From the NCBI GenBank assembly GCA_012931725.1, contig CM022955.1, positions 49,237,404 through 49,301,403 of the forward strand: a stretch of 64,000 nucleotides of DNA, written 5' to 3'. A program made the position numbers and the translations under genes. The DNA is from Litsea cubeba (lineage: Eukaryota; Streptophyta; Magnoliopsida; Laurales; Lauraceae). A model generated the notes under the pieces. The model was not told the origin of the DNA. It did no database searches and was given only the letters and a program-made list of their open reading frames with translations. Numbering within the stretch: position 1 is the first letter of the stretch; each line of letters begins with the position of its first letter. This document shows, one piece after another, positions 41,177 to 54,909 of the stretch.

Positions 41177-43700
41177 TGTTGACACAAAAAATGTTACTTT
41201 GCTTCTTCAAGATCCAAAGAGCTACATGAAGTCGCAACCTGCCATAAATAGGCAATGCTACTTCCAAAAAATCAAATCTTGTCAGAATCAAACAAAAACT
41301 GCAAGATCCTTCAAGACAGCCAAAAGAGGAGTACACAAGAAGTTTCGGGCCATTTCAAAATCATTTGGCCTAACTTCGCTTCTCCGGCAGCTGAAAAGGA
41401 GCTCCCAGCAACGAAAACATCGAAGACACAAAATCTTCGATCAGAGTCGATGGATGGTCTCAAAATACATCCAAAAGGCTCCACGTCAAGTTCTGAGTCA
41501 AACCGACAACGTTTGACCCTACATCAACCCTCGAATAGCTAAATCAAGCCTCTCGGCGGCGAGAACCACCGAGGCCATCACTCATCAGATAGAGCACATG
41601 GACGGCTTCAAAATGCTTACAAAGGGCTACACGTCAAATTTCAGGTCATTTCGACAACATTTGACCATACTTTGACGCTCGGAAGCCAAATCAGGCCTCT
41701 TGGCGGTGAAGCTCCCCGAGACCATGGTTTCCAAGACAGAGCCTATGGATCATCTTAAAATGACTCCAATAGGTTCCCTGTCAAATTTCAAGTCAATCGG
41801 ACATCGGTTGACCTCACATCAAACCGCGACATCTTCATCGCGACAAAAGCAAGTCTACTGGTGATAGGACCCCAAACGGCTTCAAAACTCAAACAAAAGC
41901 CTATGGTTGGTCTTATTTATTGCTCAGGAGGCTTCACCTCAAATTTCAGGTCATTCCGACATCGTTTGACCCAGTTTCAGCTTCTGACGGAAAGTCGACA
42001 GCTCTATACGACAAAGTTTTCGGCTTTCTCAGAAAATTAGAAACTTTGCAAAACAAAATGCAAGGATTCTCATCAATTTTTCAATAGGGAAATCAGGCCA
42101 ATAAATGATAAAAAATGTCAAGAAAAAATACAGAAGAAAAAAGAATAAAAAAAAAGCAAAAACGGACACAAAACGGGGACAAAAGGGGGGGGGTGGGCCC
42201 ACCCCCGTTTTTCGCCGTTTTTTCGCGATTCGAAAAGTCCGGCCTCTGGTATTTTTCAAAATTCATACTTTTGAGACACCAAATCCTCTGACATCCGTCA
42301 AAAATATGGGTTAATCATCAAGAGTATCGAAAACAACAATGATCGCCACTCGGTCAACAAAAAAAAAGTGTGCTTTCTACCCGACCGATCGAGAAATCGA
42401 CAGGACAAATGGCACCGACCCGCTGTTGGCAACCAACACCTGAAGTTACATGGTCATCCGATGTCGATCTACATGAAGATCCATCAATGATCATCACCAG
42501 AAGAATCCCAAAAGACGCGGCACGGCCCGCGACTCTTCAACTGCTCGGTGACCACTTAATGCGATTAATTGACTAGCTTTATTACAGTCATTAATCCATT
42601 TCTTTGGACGGCCCAATTAGAAGCAAGCATCCGGGAGTTACAAGTCAAGAGATTCATGGCATTTTACCCATGAAACTCCTCCCATCATGGCGATTAAAGG
42701 CGATTAAATGCCCTCAATCTCCTCCGGTCAATCAGAAGCCAAGAAAAAGGAGTTACAAAATAAAGAATTCAATCTTGTAACTCCTCCCTTTATGTAGCTT
42801 TATGACAATTAAGGCTCATAAACCCTCCTAAATGGCTACCTAAAAGCCTATAAATAGGAGAGCTCTCCAAGAAGAAAAGAATCATAATCACACACACAAC
42901 AGACTGCAGAAAATCCAGAAACTCAGACTGAAAAAGGCATCAGAAATCTAAGAGAGAAAACTCTGCGGAAGTTCTACACCGACGACCGCTACAAGGTGAC
43001 AAAAGTCCATTGGGGGGTACCCCCTCAAGGTCCTTGCCTTCTCCTTCTGCCTCCAAATGGCTTAGACTTGGCTTTTCAGCCCGTCTACTTAGTTTTTTAT
43101 TGGACATAGGACTTCCTTTTGGTCTTTGTCCTCTAAAAACCTGAGGTTGTAGCCAAACCAAGCGAATCAATAGCATCCTCTGTTCTCATCTACATGGATG
43201 ATGGTGAAGTCCACATATGGCTTGCGACCGTCAATCTGAACGGGTCCCCCACAATCTCCTGAGAAGTTAGATCCTCCTTTTTTTGCTTTTCATTGTAGTT
43301 TGTATTTTTTTTAAAAGAGACAAAAATCACAACTCTTGTCTTTCATTATTGATAAGGATTGTAAATCGGCTATAAACGCCAAAAATCGGCTATAAACGCC
43401 AAAATCGGCTATAAATGCCAAAAAAATCGCCTTTCACAGCAAATCAAGAAAATGTCTCTTTTTTTAAATATATGTGCAATGGAAAACTTGAAAGAAGTTG
43501 ATTTCCTTTTTACTTGGGAAGGTTGATCTCCGGATCACCACTTCCAATTCCAATAAAAATAGAAAATCTGGCACACCCACACAAAGAAATGTTGATGCAC
43601 GCCCTTTCCCCCCGGTTACGAAAGGGTCGGACCCAACGGACTCCCACGTCCGCCCACCTCGGTAGAACCAGGCAGGAGCGTGGTCCATCAAGCTGGCACA
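41177..43700 (+). repeat. Gypsy 5' LTR (3' border unresolved)
   Basis: Starts TGTTGACAC. A TATA-like box (CTATAAATAGG, near 42,848) is followed by the likely transcription start. Three short repeats of a 'cggctataaacgcc' phrase lie near 43,375. The LTR end could not be fixed because the right copy is truncated. The candidate zone is about 43,250-43,710, with a primer-site-like TGGCACACCCGGTGGGACC at 43,694. Confidence 0.6.
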
Positions 43701-43939
43701 CCCGGTGGGACCCGTTCATTTGAGAACACGATGCTAGAAATGAAATATTTGCATATCATATCTTTTGCTCTATGTTTATATTTCTTTTCTGGATTCCATG
43801 GCTACTTTCTAATTGGTGGCCTATGTTGGATTCCGCATCTAAAAAAATGAGATGAGATTTTTTGGGAATTTCTAATTCTTTGAATTTATTTCCACTTTTT
43901 CTCTTTAAAAAAAAATAAAAAATTAGATTTCTCGGTTTG

Positions 43940-45060
43940 AATTCAAAATTGAGAAACCTTGATCCTTTCCTATTGTTCATCGTGCTTGCAGAAATGTTCA
44001 GCCTGTTTGACTAAGGTTTTGGGCCATCGTTTCTCTTCGATGACTTCATTAAAGATCTAGAAAAAAAATCAGATTTTTCATTTTGGATTCAAAAATGAGA
44101 AACCTTGATCCTTTCCTATCGTTCATCGCGCTTGCAGAAATGTTGAGCCTATTCGACCAAGGTTTTGGGCCATCGTTTCTCTTCGATGAGTTCATTAAAG
44201 ATCTAAAAAAAAAGCAAAAAAAATTAGTTTTTTTTTTTCATTTTCAATTCAAAATTGAGAAACCTTGATCCTTTCCTATCATTCATCGCACTTGCAGAAA
44301 TGTTGAGCCTGTTTGACTAAGGTTTTGGGCCATCGTTTCTCTTCGATGAGTTCATTAAAATCTAAAAAATAAAATAAAATAAAAATAAAAAAAAATAAAA
44401 AAAGACATAGACCACTAAGGTTAAACCCAACTGCGTTCTTTGATCATGGTTGATTCAAGAAAAGCCTTGTCCAGAGTATGGAGACAGCTTGACTGTTCTA
44501 GGCAAGGGTCCTCCAAACGGGTTCATTAAGTAATCCTACCCTTACCTGGGGGCAATTCTATCAATCGAGATTTCATAAGACCGGGTTAGGAGGCCTATGT
44601 GTACTCTCTCGTCTTTTAAATAAAATTTTTTCAAAAATAAAATTTTTAAAAATAAAAATTTTAAAATAAAAAATAAAAGAAATTTAAAAAAAAAATAAAA
44701 AAATATATATATATAAAAAGATTTTTTAAAAAAAAATCTTAAAAAAAAAACTTCAAAAAAAAAACTTCCGTCATTTTGGATTTAGATTGGAGAAATCTTG
44801 GTCTTCTCCTTTCTGAGCACTGGCGCTCGCGGAAATCGCTAAGCCCGTGTTCAGATTGGAGTGCCTTTTGCTCTCTTTGATGAACCCGATATTGGCCTTT
44901 CAAAAAAAAAAAAACTCATCATTTTTGGATTTAGATCTGAGAAATTATGGTTCATTTCTTTCTGAGCACTGGCGCTCGCGGAAATCGCTGAGCCCGTGTT
45001 CAGATCGGAATACCATCTGCTCTCTTTGATGAATCCAATCTTGACATTTCAAAACAGAGA
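43940..45060. repeat. Gypsy leader tandem repeats
   Basis: Three copies of a roughly 146-160-bp unit containing 'gagaaaccttgatcctttcc' start at 43951, 44097 and 44257. Two copies of a 149-bp unit containing 'ctgagcactggcgctcgcgg' start at 44813 and 44962. The stretch between them (44,600-44,770) is A-rich low-complexity sequence. This is non-coding spacer of the element. Confidence 0.8.
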
Positions 45061-45403
45061 ATCTCATCTCATGCATGCGGTCTCAAAACATTTGTGTCTA
45101 GCGGTACTAGTACGCCCTTTTCAGGGTCTACTGTATTGCGACCGGCACATTTGTAACTCCAACTTTATATTCTTCTTACCTCGAGCAAGCTCTGCTTCTC
45201 GATAAGTCGAATTTAAGTTCACAATTGCTTCTAGCAGTCACTGGAACGCTCATTCTGGGCTTACCATACCTACGATCAGAACAATTGTACCCTCTATGGC
45301 GTTTTGCCTTCTTCATATTGCTTGGGTCATCTCCCTCGAGCGATTTGAAAAGACAAAACCATAGAACTTCCTATTTATGATCATTATATTCTTGTGATTA
45401 TTA

Positions 45404-46807
45404 ATGGATGTGGTCTTGTTTCAGAAATTCTCGAAAAAACTAACAATGGCAGCATCACTTACCATTACTTTCGATGAGAACAAGCACCAACTCATGCTTC
45501 AACAGAAGCAAACTACGCGCACCTACAAGCGCCCCATCAGCTGCCGAAGCGTCAACTCCCTCGGCAACTCTCTGAGCTCCGGGTCGACCTCGACTCCCCG
45601 GACTATCGTCTTTGGGACGATGGGACCATTCCCACTTCCCGAGGAACAAGCTGCTCCTTCCAAGAAGCAGAAACTCGCCTCTCAACGTGTCACTACCGTG
45701 ACACCAAAGGCGAGCACCAGAAGGCCCGAAGCCCGTGGCAGCCCCACGAAGCCTCGACCAGCAAACGATTAGGTCTATCCCAAGACTTGGTCCCCAAGAC
45801 CTTCACCAAAACAAAGAAGGTCCCAAACATCCATTAAGCCAGCATTCCTGGCCCCACTCAAGGAGAACCAGTTCTACCCTCTTGCCTACTTGAAAGAGGA
45901 GAGACCCATCTCCAACCTAACTCCCAAGTCAACCCAGCATGAGCCGGCTTGTTCCTACAAGCCCAAAATCAAGTCATGCATCACAAGGCCTCTGCAAGCA
46001 CCTGCTAAGGCCTACAAACCTGCAGTTCAACCCTTCATCTCTACAGGGGCCGAACTCCAAAAATTCAAAGCTTCGCTGCAACAGGCGAAGGACAGGGTTC
46101 GCATCCTGTCCTTGCCCAGCTATAAAGAAGACAGGCTCGGTTGCTGCGCCTGAGGGAGCACATCCTTCATTGTCAAAGCCCAGCCAGAGCTGACCGAAGC
46201 TCAAATTGCTCGTCGCATACGCCGCCGCACGTCGTATAGACAAAAGAGACTAGAGAAGTAAAGGAGCCAGCCTCCTACACTTCAAGTCTCTCCCAAATGG
46301 GTCAAAAAAGAAAGACCTAACCAAGTTGAAGCCGTCCATATGGTTGGAAAAACTAGAAGGCGCCAAAAGTCAGCAATAAAAATCCATGTCCGACGTCCGA
46401 TGACCCGCAGTGTCTCTAGGACAAGAAGACATTCAGAAGAATCCCATGCTCCTTCAAGCAAAGGACGGCAGAGTGATCCTTCCTCAAGCTCTTCTTCAAA
46501 AAGAATGAGCCCCAGCTCAGTCACCAGGACAGTTTCTTCATTCGAATCACGAAGGATGAACGTCTTGGCTACAAATTCTGAGCCACCACCCCGCAATCCA
46601 CCTCAAGATGATGCGATCACCCGCATCCAGCAGTTGAAACAAGGCCAGCAGAGGATTGAAACTCTGATGGAAAACCTTCTCCTCGCCTTTCAAAATCAGG
46701 TGAACAATGAACCTCCTCCGAATCATCAAGACGATGAGGTAAATGGAGAAGAAAATGAGTCACGCGCCCTTACCAAAAAGGACGTAGACAACTCCTCGCC
46801 AAAGTAA
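45404..46807 (+). pseudogene. Gypsy ORF upstream of gag core, with stops
   Basis: One frame runs from 45404 to 46807 but is broken by TAG near 45,770, TGA near 46,151 and TAA near 46,259. It is basic and Ser/Arg/Lys-rich, with RRRQKSAIKIHVRRPMTRSV late in the frame and LMENLLLAFQNQ near the end. It joins the gag core by a frame change near 46,785. It is either the N-terminal part of gag or an extra ORF; no domain is certain. Confidence 0.55.
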
Positions 46808-48399
46808 AAGAAGAGGATATACTCAAGGAGCATGGGATCAAGCCACCATATCCCTTATGGATGGACTCGGTCCCGTTCCCCACAAAATTCAAGCATCCTA
46901 CTATCCAAACATATACGGGGAAAGGATCAGCCAGACAGCACGTCATCCACTTCAAGATCCTGACGGGAGCTATCACGGATCAAGATGCACTCAAGATCCA
47001 CCTCTTTGCAAGTACCCTAAAAGGTACGGCCTTCGATTGGTACTCCACTCTGCCGGAGGACTCCATCCAAAACTGGGCCATGCTAGAGACACGCTTCCTG
47101 ACTCACTTCAAAGGTGAGGATCATCCCGCTACTATGGCTCAGCTGTGCAGCCTAAAACAGGGGGAGAATGAATCAACATATGACTTCATTCATAAGTGGA
47201 AAGCAATGGCGTACAAATGCTCTGATGTACTGCCACAAGCGTCGCTAGTCGACATCTGCCGAAACAACATGAGAGCCAGAATCCACTCCATGATCATCGG
47301 CAACAAATAAAAAAACCTGGGAGAACTCCTAGAAGCTTCCATGGAAGCTGAAACGGTGATTTAAGACCTCAACAGTCAGAAATCATCAAGAAAAGAGCCA
47401 ACCGCCATTGCAACCTCAAAACCGAAGAAAAAAGAGGTCCTCAATGTGCAGACCAAGTCAGCTTCTCAGCCACCAAAGAAAGCTGAAAACAAAGCTGCTG
47501 GTAAGAGACCTGAACTCTCAGATGCCTTCAAAGAACGAGTAGAGAAAAAATACTCGTTTGATGAAGATGTTGATGAAATATTCGGGGCTCTTGTGGCAAA
47601 CGGCAAGCTCACATTGCCTGAACCAAAAAGACTGGGTGATGTTGGCAAAACCAACGATCCTCGGTACTGTCCATACCACCAGATGATCTCGCATCCTCTC
47701 AATCAATGCTTCGTTGTGAGGGAGAAAATAAACGAGATGTGGAAAAACGGAGTCATCACCTTTGACAAAAACTATGGGTCTGCCTCCGTCAACATGGTGA
47801 CATGTGGACAAACATCAAAATCACCGAAGAAGAAGATCACTACTTCCTTCAGAGTGATAAACTCAATCCAAGCGTCCGAGGAACTGGTTCCTTACCCGAC
47901 ACCAGACGGACAACCCATATGGGTACATCTCGATCTCCTGGAAGATGAAAATTGGGAGGTCGTGAAAACAAAGCCTACAGCTCAACAGCGAATGCAGGCT
48001 AGGAAACATCTCCTCAAGCTCAAACGGCAAGAGAAGACTCAACCAAAACAAGAAGTCAAAGAAAAGGCAGAGGCTTCCTCTACCACTTCACTGGAGGTAA
48101 CAAAAACATCCCTTCCAGAGACTTCAAAGGGGGTAAGAAAATTCACTCTCAGTGATTTCATGCCACCTCAATTCAAAGAAGCCACGCAGGAGGCATCATA
48201 CTCTTGTAATTCGGTAGTTGGATTCTCCATTGATGGATACGAGTCCAGCAACACCGATGATGGATTCGAATCCAACTACACAGACGAGTGGGAGGAGTCC
48301 CTTGAAACAGGAGAATATCTCTCCGATGAAGAATGGGTTCCTGAGACTCATCTTATGCCAGTAATCTGGTATAACCTCCTACAGCTACAAGGATCCTAG
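46786..48399 (+). pseudogene. Gypsy gag core
   Basis: Reads VPFPTKFKHPTIQTYTG, then LKGTAFDWYSTLPEDSIQNW and SLKQGENESTYDFIHKWK, the retrotransposon gag domain. Stops at 47308 and about 47,363 interrupt it, and the frame reopens to 48399. A Tat-type metal-binding motif YCPYHQMISHPLNQC lies near 47,670. The C-terminal part is acidic and variable. Confidence 0.85.
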
Positions 48400-48468
48400 T
48401 CTGATGATGAAGAAGACCAAGAGGCTGGACAAGAAGATGTTGTTGAACCAGCACCCCTCATTGCTCCA

Positions 48469-51400
48469 GTGGGAATCAACCAAGTTGAGTCACAAAGAGT
48501 TGATGAAGAAGAAGATTTGGCTCCCATGCCTGATCTTGAAGAATATGCAAGGATCTTGCAGCGTCTCGCTCTAGAACAAGAGCAAGACCTCGTCAACGAG
48601 CCTCCTCGCAATCCAGAGTCTGAAGTCCCTGAAGACCATCAGGTACATCCTCCCTTAACTCCTGAAAATGGAGAAAATTGCTGGATAGACGATCCTCTTA
48701 CATCCGAGGATGAGTCTGACTCCGATCAGGCAACGTCTCCCGTCAGAGCTTCCTGTAATGTAATAATTCGGGATTATAGCTCTTCCGAAGCATCGTCTGA
48801 TGAGAGCACTTACACTCCGGCAACGCCTAGCAATATATCTTCTGGAGCCACCTCATCTCACATGACTTTCACTGAGATGACACCCTCTCAGGTTTCTTCT
48901 CCTGAGACTGTGACTTCAAAGTTCACACCCTTCCTGACTGAAGAATTTCCAGCTATTGATGCTTGGGACGATGAATTGGTCAAAGAAGAAGAAGGTTGCT
49001 GGATGCTGTTCAGGACTTGTTCTCGGAAAATGCTCCGTGCAACACAATCACTGAGGATGGCAACTCCGCTGCTGATACATCCTCAGCAAATGAAAAACGA
49101 CAGCCTCTTGATCCTGAAGACAATCTTCCAAACGAAGACCCTTCTCAAGAAGCTCTCGAAGTTGGTAGAGGAACTTGCTCTGGCCGGGACTACCACAAAA
49201 ATTACAACCAATCTTCCTTTACATATGTAAATCTTTCGGGAAAAGATGTTGTAAGCGCCCCTAGTGGCAACAATGATGAACATGCAGGCCCTAAAAAGGA
49301 TTTCAAGTATGACTTGATTGAACACTTCAAGCACATACCTGCACGTCTGCATATCCTGGATTTATTGCTAATGTCTCCGCACACTCGTGATAATCTCATT
49401 TTAGAATTACAAAAGCTGAATGAGGATGTCGACAAACATGCCCCGCAAGTCCTCCAAATTGAAATGGATTACCTGGTCAAAAACTCAGAAGCCTCCTCAA
49501 AGGGAGAAAAGAAGAAAACTGAAGGATCATGCATTGAATGCCTCTCGGTTAAAAAAGCAGCCAGTGTAACCATCGCCTTTACAAAGGATGACCTCCTACT
49601 TGGCGAAACAAGGCATAACCGACCCCTGTACTTCACAGGGTACATCAAGGAAATGCCTATGCACAGAGTTCAGATCGACCCAGGTTCTGCACTCAACCTC
49701 ATCTCCACATCGGCTCTCGAAGAGTTGGGCATCCCACCCAGCAAGCTGAGCCACACATCTGTATCTATCTTTGGATACGATGGGAGTACTCAAAGGCCTA
49801 TCGGCAAAATCAGGTTCAAGTTGCAGATCGGTGATCTTATCTCTGAGGTTACAGTGTATGCAATAAAAACCCCTTCATGCTGCAACATCCTTCTCGGACG
49901 CCCTTGGATCCACGAGAATGGCATTGTCCCTTCAACTCTACATCAATGCATCAAGTTTGTTGGCGACGACAGCATGATACATCGAGTCTTTGCGGATAGA
50001 AAACCCTTCAAAGGTAAAGAAGTCCACTTCGCAGACTCACAAATGTATGAAGGTGAAAAAGAAGAAGAAGAGAAGCAAACAGCACCCTTTGCCGAAAATC
50101 CCCAGAAAGATAAAGGCAAGGCTCCTCAACAATTGCTGGAAGAAAACAAATCATCCGGTAAATCCGAAGAGAGCATTCAAACTCCCTTCATCATCTCCCT
50201 CAAACCTTCAAAGCCTTTGGTCATCATAACTAAAGTGAAGAAGGTAAAGCAAAAGCCTGGGGGCAAATTTGTTGTCTCTTTCGTGTCTATCATGCAAGAC
50301 ACGGATTCGGATTCAGAGCCAAAAGGCGACGTATCGTCAAGCCAAGCTGACACTCAACAAGTTCAGCCTGCTCTTACTCCAATGGAGACAACTTCTGACA
50401 TAGAAGATCCTACGTCAGCTTTCTTCGTTGTTCCAGCAACTTCAGCAAAGGAAAAGCCGATCTTCTTCCATAGATCGGATGCTTCTTCATCAAACTCCAT
50501 GCTTGAACCTTTCCAAAATGAAGGTATACCTCAACTATCCTTATATAGTTCTGTGGCACAAGCTATTATGAAGAAAATGGGCTATGACGCTCAAAACCCA
50601 GTCGATTTGGGAGAAGGACGCGGTATTCTCACGCCATTGGGGCCCGTCTTGACCGAAAGCCAACTGAAAGATTGGAGACTCTATGGCTATATAGAAAAGT
50701 CTTCACACGGGTTAGGGTATGATCCCGACACGTCCCTGAGACAGTTGACACAAAGGCTTAAAAGTCAATATACTGACCAAGCCTCAACATCTCAAGTCCA
50801 TGAAGACATCGATCTCCCTGGATATCTCTTCGATGAGTCACCTGACAAAGATCCAGGAAGCTCATCCAATTGGCACGATTTCTCTGAGAATGAAGAAGAG
50901 TTGTCCGATGGCACAGACGTATGGTCTTCAGACCCAGAAGAACCCTCATCTCCAAACGAAGTAGCCTACTTCGACCCGGTTTCAACATGCGATTGGGATC
51001 ATCTCATAGCAAGCCTTGGGAAAATTACCGATCAAGAAGACCCGTGGAAAGGAACAAAACCTTGGTCTGGAAATGCCCTTGAAACCCCAGAAGGTTTTGT
51101 TGAGCTGGAAGCCTCCGAAAATATTGTGGAGGAACCACCTTCAAACCTTCCAACAGAAGATCCTGTTCAAAAGATAGACTTGGGAACACCAGATAACCCA
51201 CGTCCTGTATTCATAAGCAAGAATATAAAGGATGATGAGTTACTCGAGTATATCGCCTTTCTTCGTGAGTTCGTTGATTGCTTTGAATGGTCTTACGCTG
51301 AAATGCCTGGCTTAGACCCCAAAATAGCGGTTCACAAACTCAATCTTCAAGAAGACATCAAGCCTGTCAAGCAAGGCCAAAGAAGATTCCGTCCAGATGT

Positions 51401-52409
51401 GATGGATAAAATTGAACAAGAAGTTCAAAAACTCAAAAGCGTCGGCTTCATCCGTGAGGAACAACATCCTGAATGGTTGGCCAACATTGTCCCGTTGATA
51501 AAGAAAAATGGGCAGATCAGGGTCTGTATTGACTATAGAGACCTGAATGGCGCACGCCCAAAAGATGAATTTTCACTCCCCATACCAGAGGTAATGATTG
51601 ATAATACCTGTGGATTCAAGCGAATGACATTCATGGATGGTTTCTCTGGCTACAATCAGATAAAGATGCATCCTGAAGATGAAAAACATACATCTTTTCG
51701 GACCCCATTTGGCGTGTATTGTTACACTGTCATGCCATTTGGTCTGAAAAATGCTGGTGCCGCATATCAGAGGGCTATGATGAAAATATTCCAAGATATG
51801 CAGCACAAGACGGTTGAATGTTACGTTGATGACCTCGCCGTCAGAAGCAAAAGAAAAGAAGATCATCTCGAAGACCTTCGAGAAGTCTTCCTCCGCCTTC
51901 GCAAATACAAACTGCGAATGAATCCTTTGAAATGCTTCTTCGGCGTCTCATCGGGTAAGTTCCTCGGATTCTTAGTTCGGAAAGCTGGAATAGAGCTTGA
52001 CCCCATAAAATTCAAAGCCATTTTAGAAATGCCCTCTCCAAGAACCTTGAGAGAACTCAAAGGGCTTCAAGGGAGATTGGCCTACATCAGACGGTTCATC
52101 TCCAATCTTTCGGGTAAATGCCGTCCATTCTCCCGGTTGATGAAAAAAGGTGTAAACTTTGTCTGCGATGCTGACTGTGAAGCTGCTTTCCAAGACATCA
52201 AGTCATACCTGACAAAACCTCCAGTGTTAGCTGCTCCTACCACTGGAAAACCATTCATCTTTTACACAAGAGCCCTTGATCACTCTTTGGGAGCTTTGCT
52301 TGCGCAAGAAAATGATCAAAGAAAAGAAGTTGCTCTATATTACTTCAGCCGCATGCTAGAGGTGCAGAGCATCGCTACTCTCCAGTCGAAAAAGAATGTC
52401 TTGCAGTGA
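48469..52409 (+). CDS. Gypsy protease and reverse transcriptase
   Basis: An acidic linker (48469-49230) changes frame near 49,000-49,230 into the frame 48996-52409. The aspartic protease signature is VQIDPGSALNLIS near 49,675 (DPGS in place of DTGA). A G-patch-like stretch SSHGLGYDP lies near 50,700. RT has VCIDYRDLNGARPKDEF, DGFSGYNQIKMHP and the catalytic YVDD near 51,820. The connection and start of RNase H (ALDHSLGALLAQEN) close the frame at TGA 52407, where a frame change follows. The RT looks intact. Confidence 0.88.
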
Positions 52410-53538
52410 TGTTCGCCGTACAAAAGCTGCGTCACTATTTGCTTTCCAAAACAGTATACCTGGTCTCGAGGGTCAACCTCTTGAAGGTCCTTGTCACAAA
52501 GGCAGGTTCTCTCAATGCTCGACTGGTAAAATGGTCCATCCTTCTGTCACAATTTGATATTAGGTATGTACCACAAAAGGCAATCAAAGGGCAAGCTCTA
52601 GCGGACTTCCTCGCAGAGCATCCATTGCCTAAAGATTCTCCGCTCAGAGATGATCTCCCAGACGAACCAGTCTACAATGTGGAGACTTTCTCACAAAGTG
52701 CCTCCTGGAACATGTACTTTGACGGTGCAACCAAGACAAATGAAAAAAGACAGCTGACTCGGGAGTTGGCATCCTCTTTGTTAGGCCCAACAAATACATG
52801 ATTCCACACGCTTTCTCGCTACTGGAACCAAGCACAAACAATGCAGCTGAATATCAAGCTCTGATCCTAGGATTGGAACTCGCCATCGAATCCGGTATCA
52901 CCATGCTGGAAGTCTTTGGAGACTCTCAACTGATCGTCAACCAGATGAATCAGAAATTTGAAGTCAGGAAGCCAGATTTGCTGCCTTACTACAACAAAGC
53001 ACAATCGCTTCTGCAAAAATTTGACATCTGTCACATCACCCACATTCGTAGAGGTGAAAACATACGTGCAGATGCCCTGGCTGGACTTGCCACATCCATG
53101 GCAATCCAGGAAGGGGAAAACATGCAAATCACAGTGTGCGAAAGAAGAATCCTTCCTCCTCTTAACACACACCAAGCAGTTGATGAATGCCACCAAGTGG
53201 TTGGAAGTCGGATTTCAATCCTTCAAACTTCAATCGGCAACTGGAGGGATCCGTTCATTGATTACATTATGTTCAGAATCCTATCTGAAGATCCAAAAGA
53301 ACGGGTAAGCTTCCAAAGGCGAACCCCAAGCTTTCATTTGGATATTCCTTCAAAAGTCCTTTACAGGAAATCCTTCAATGGAGTACTTCTACGCTGCTTG
53401 TCACAACAAGAAGCTGAAGAAACACTCAAAGAAGTTCATGCTGGTCTTTGCGGAGCTCATCAGGCTGGTCCTAAGCTCTATGATCAGATAAAAAGGTTAG
53501 GATATTACTGGCCTACCATGGTAGCTGATGCAATGTAA
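52406..53538 (+). pseudogene. Gypsy RNase H, second RNase H and zinc-binding region
   Basis: The first frame (52406-52801) continues RNase H: VQKLRHYLLSK, then ADFLAEHPLP. The second RNase H begins with WNMYFDGATKT and continues in another frame (52798-53538): NNAAEYQALILGLELA, FGDSQLIVNQMN, RRGENIRADALAGLA. A second, archaeal-type RNase H is a hallmark of the Tat lineage. The H2C2-type integrase N terminus (EVHAGLCGAHQAGPKLYDQI) precedes a TAA at 53536. Confidence 0.85.
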
Positions 53539-54498
53539 TTTGCTAAGCGCTGCCAACAATACCAAATTATGGAGATTACATTCACATGCCTCCAGAATGG
53601 CTGCATTCTACAGCGATTGCATGGCCTTTCGAAGCCTGGGGTATGGACATCATAGGTCCTATTTCTCTCCCTTCGAGCAAAGGTCATCGCTTCATCTTCG
53701 CCGCTACGGATTATTTCTCTAAGTGGTCAGAAGCATTTGCGTTCAACGAAAAGAAGACCTCATCAGTCCTTCAGTTCCTGCGCACCAACATCATTTGTCG
53801 TTTCGGCATACCCAAAAGATTCGTCCATGATAACGGACTACAATTCCGGGATCATCGATTCTACAGGTTATGCGACAAATACAAAATCCAAAGCTGTCCT
53901 TCAACTCCATACAATCCAGCAGCAAACGGATTAGCAGAAGCTTTCAACAAGACACTCTGCAAAATCCTAAAAAAAAATGGTCTCTAGTCACAAAAGAGAC
54001 TAGAGCGATAAAATGTATGAAGCTTTGTGGGCCTATCGAACCACCGTTCGAGGACCAACCCATAGCACACCATTCTCCTTGGTCTATGGATGCGAAGCTG
54101 TCGTGGCCTTGGAAGTACAAATTCCTTCCTTGAGAGTATCCTTGCAAAATGACATGACTCAAGAAAGCAATGTCAAATTGCGACTCCATGAGCTGGACAA
54201 TCTCGATGAGAGACGGCTCGAAGCTCAACAAAGCATTGAACTTTACTAAGCACGCATGGCAGGATCTTTCGACAAAAAGGTCAGGCAACGCTCCTACAAA
54301 AAGGGTGACTTGGTCCTTGCGGTAAAAAGACCAATGGTCTTCACTCATAAGTCCAAAGGCAAATTTGAGCCAAAATGGGAGGGACCCTACGTCATCGACA
54401 AGGTTTTCTCCAATGGCTCATACGCACTCCTAAACATGGAAGGTGACAGATGTATGCTGCCCATCAACGGCAAGTTCTTAAATCGGTACTACGCTTGA
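53539..54498 (+). pseudogene. Gypsy integrase core and C terminus
   Basis: Frames in turn read WPFEAWGMDIIGPI (first Asp), KRFVHDNGLQF (second Asp) and NPAANGLAEAFNKTL (Glu). After a stop at about 53,985 the sequence continues YEALWAYRTTVRGPTHSTPF, and after another stop GDLVLAVKRPM and KWEGPYVIDKVFSNGSY, the integrase C-terminal module. All three catalytic acids are present but frame breaks separate the parts. Confidence 0.85.
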
Positions 54499-54909
54499 AG
54501 ACTTACCCAACTGGGTAAGAGCAATGCCTGTCTGGCCAAAACCGGTTTCCAGGTACACGCTCGCTAAACCTACATTTTTTTAGAATTTTCATATCAAATG
54601 TTGAAATTTCTAGAAATTTAAACAATGCTTACTTTCATCATTTCATTGTTCAAAAAAAAAAAACCCAAGTTTAGGAACCTTTCCCTAACTTGACCAAAAT
54701 TTTCAACCCTTGAACCCAAAATTCATGGTTTGAAACAAAATCCGGATTCAGGGATTTCCACCCTAGTCCACCCTGCCTTTTACCGCCAAAATGGTTTTAG
54801 GTCAAAACTTATGACCCTCGTGTCTTTAAACAAAAAAAAATGGTTTTTCAAAAAAAAAAAAAACCACGGGGAAGCGACGCTTAGTCAATACTCGCACAAA
54901 TCGGAAGCA

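Noticed and set aside
42029..42314. Lys-rich and Phe-rich frames on opposite strands near 42.1 kb
   Set aside because: They come from an A-rich low-complexity stretch in the gypsy LTR.
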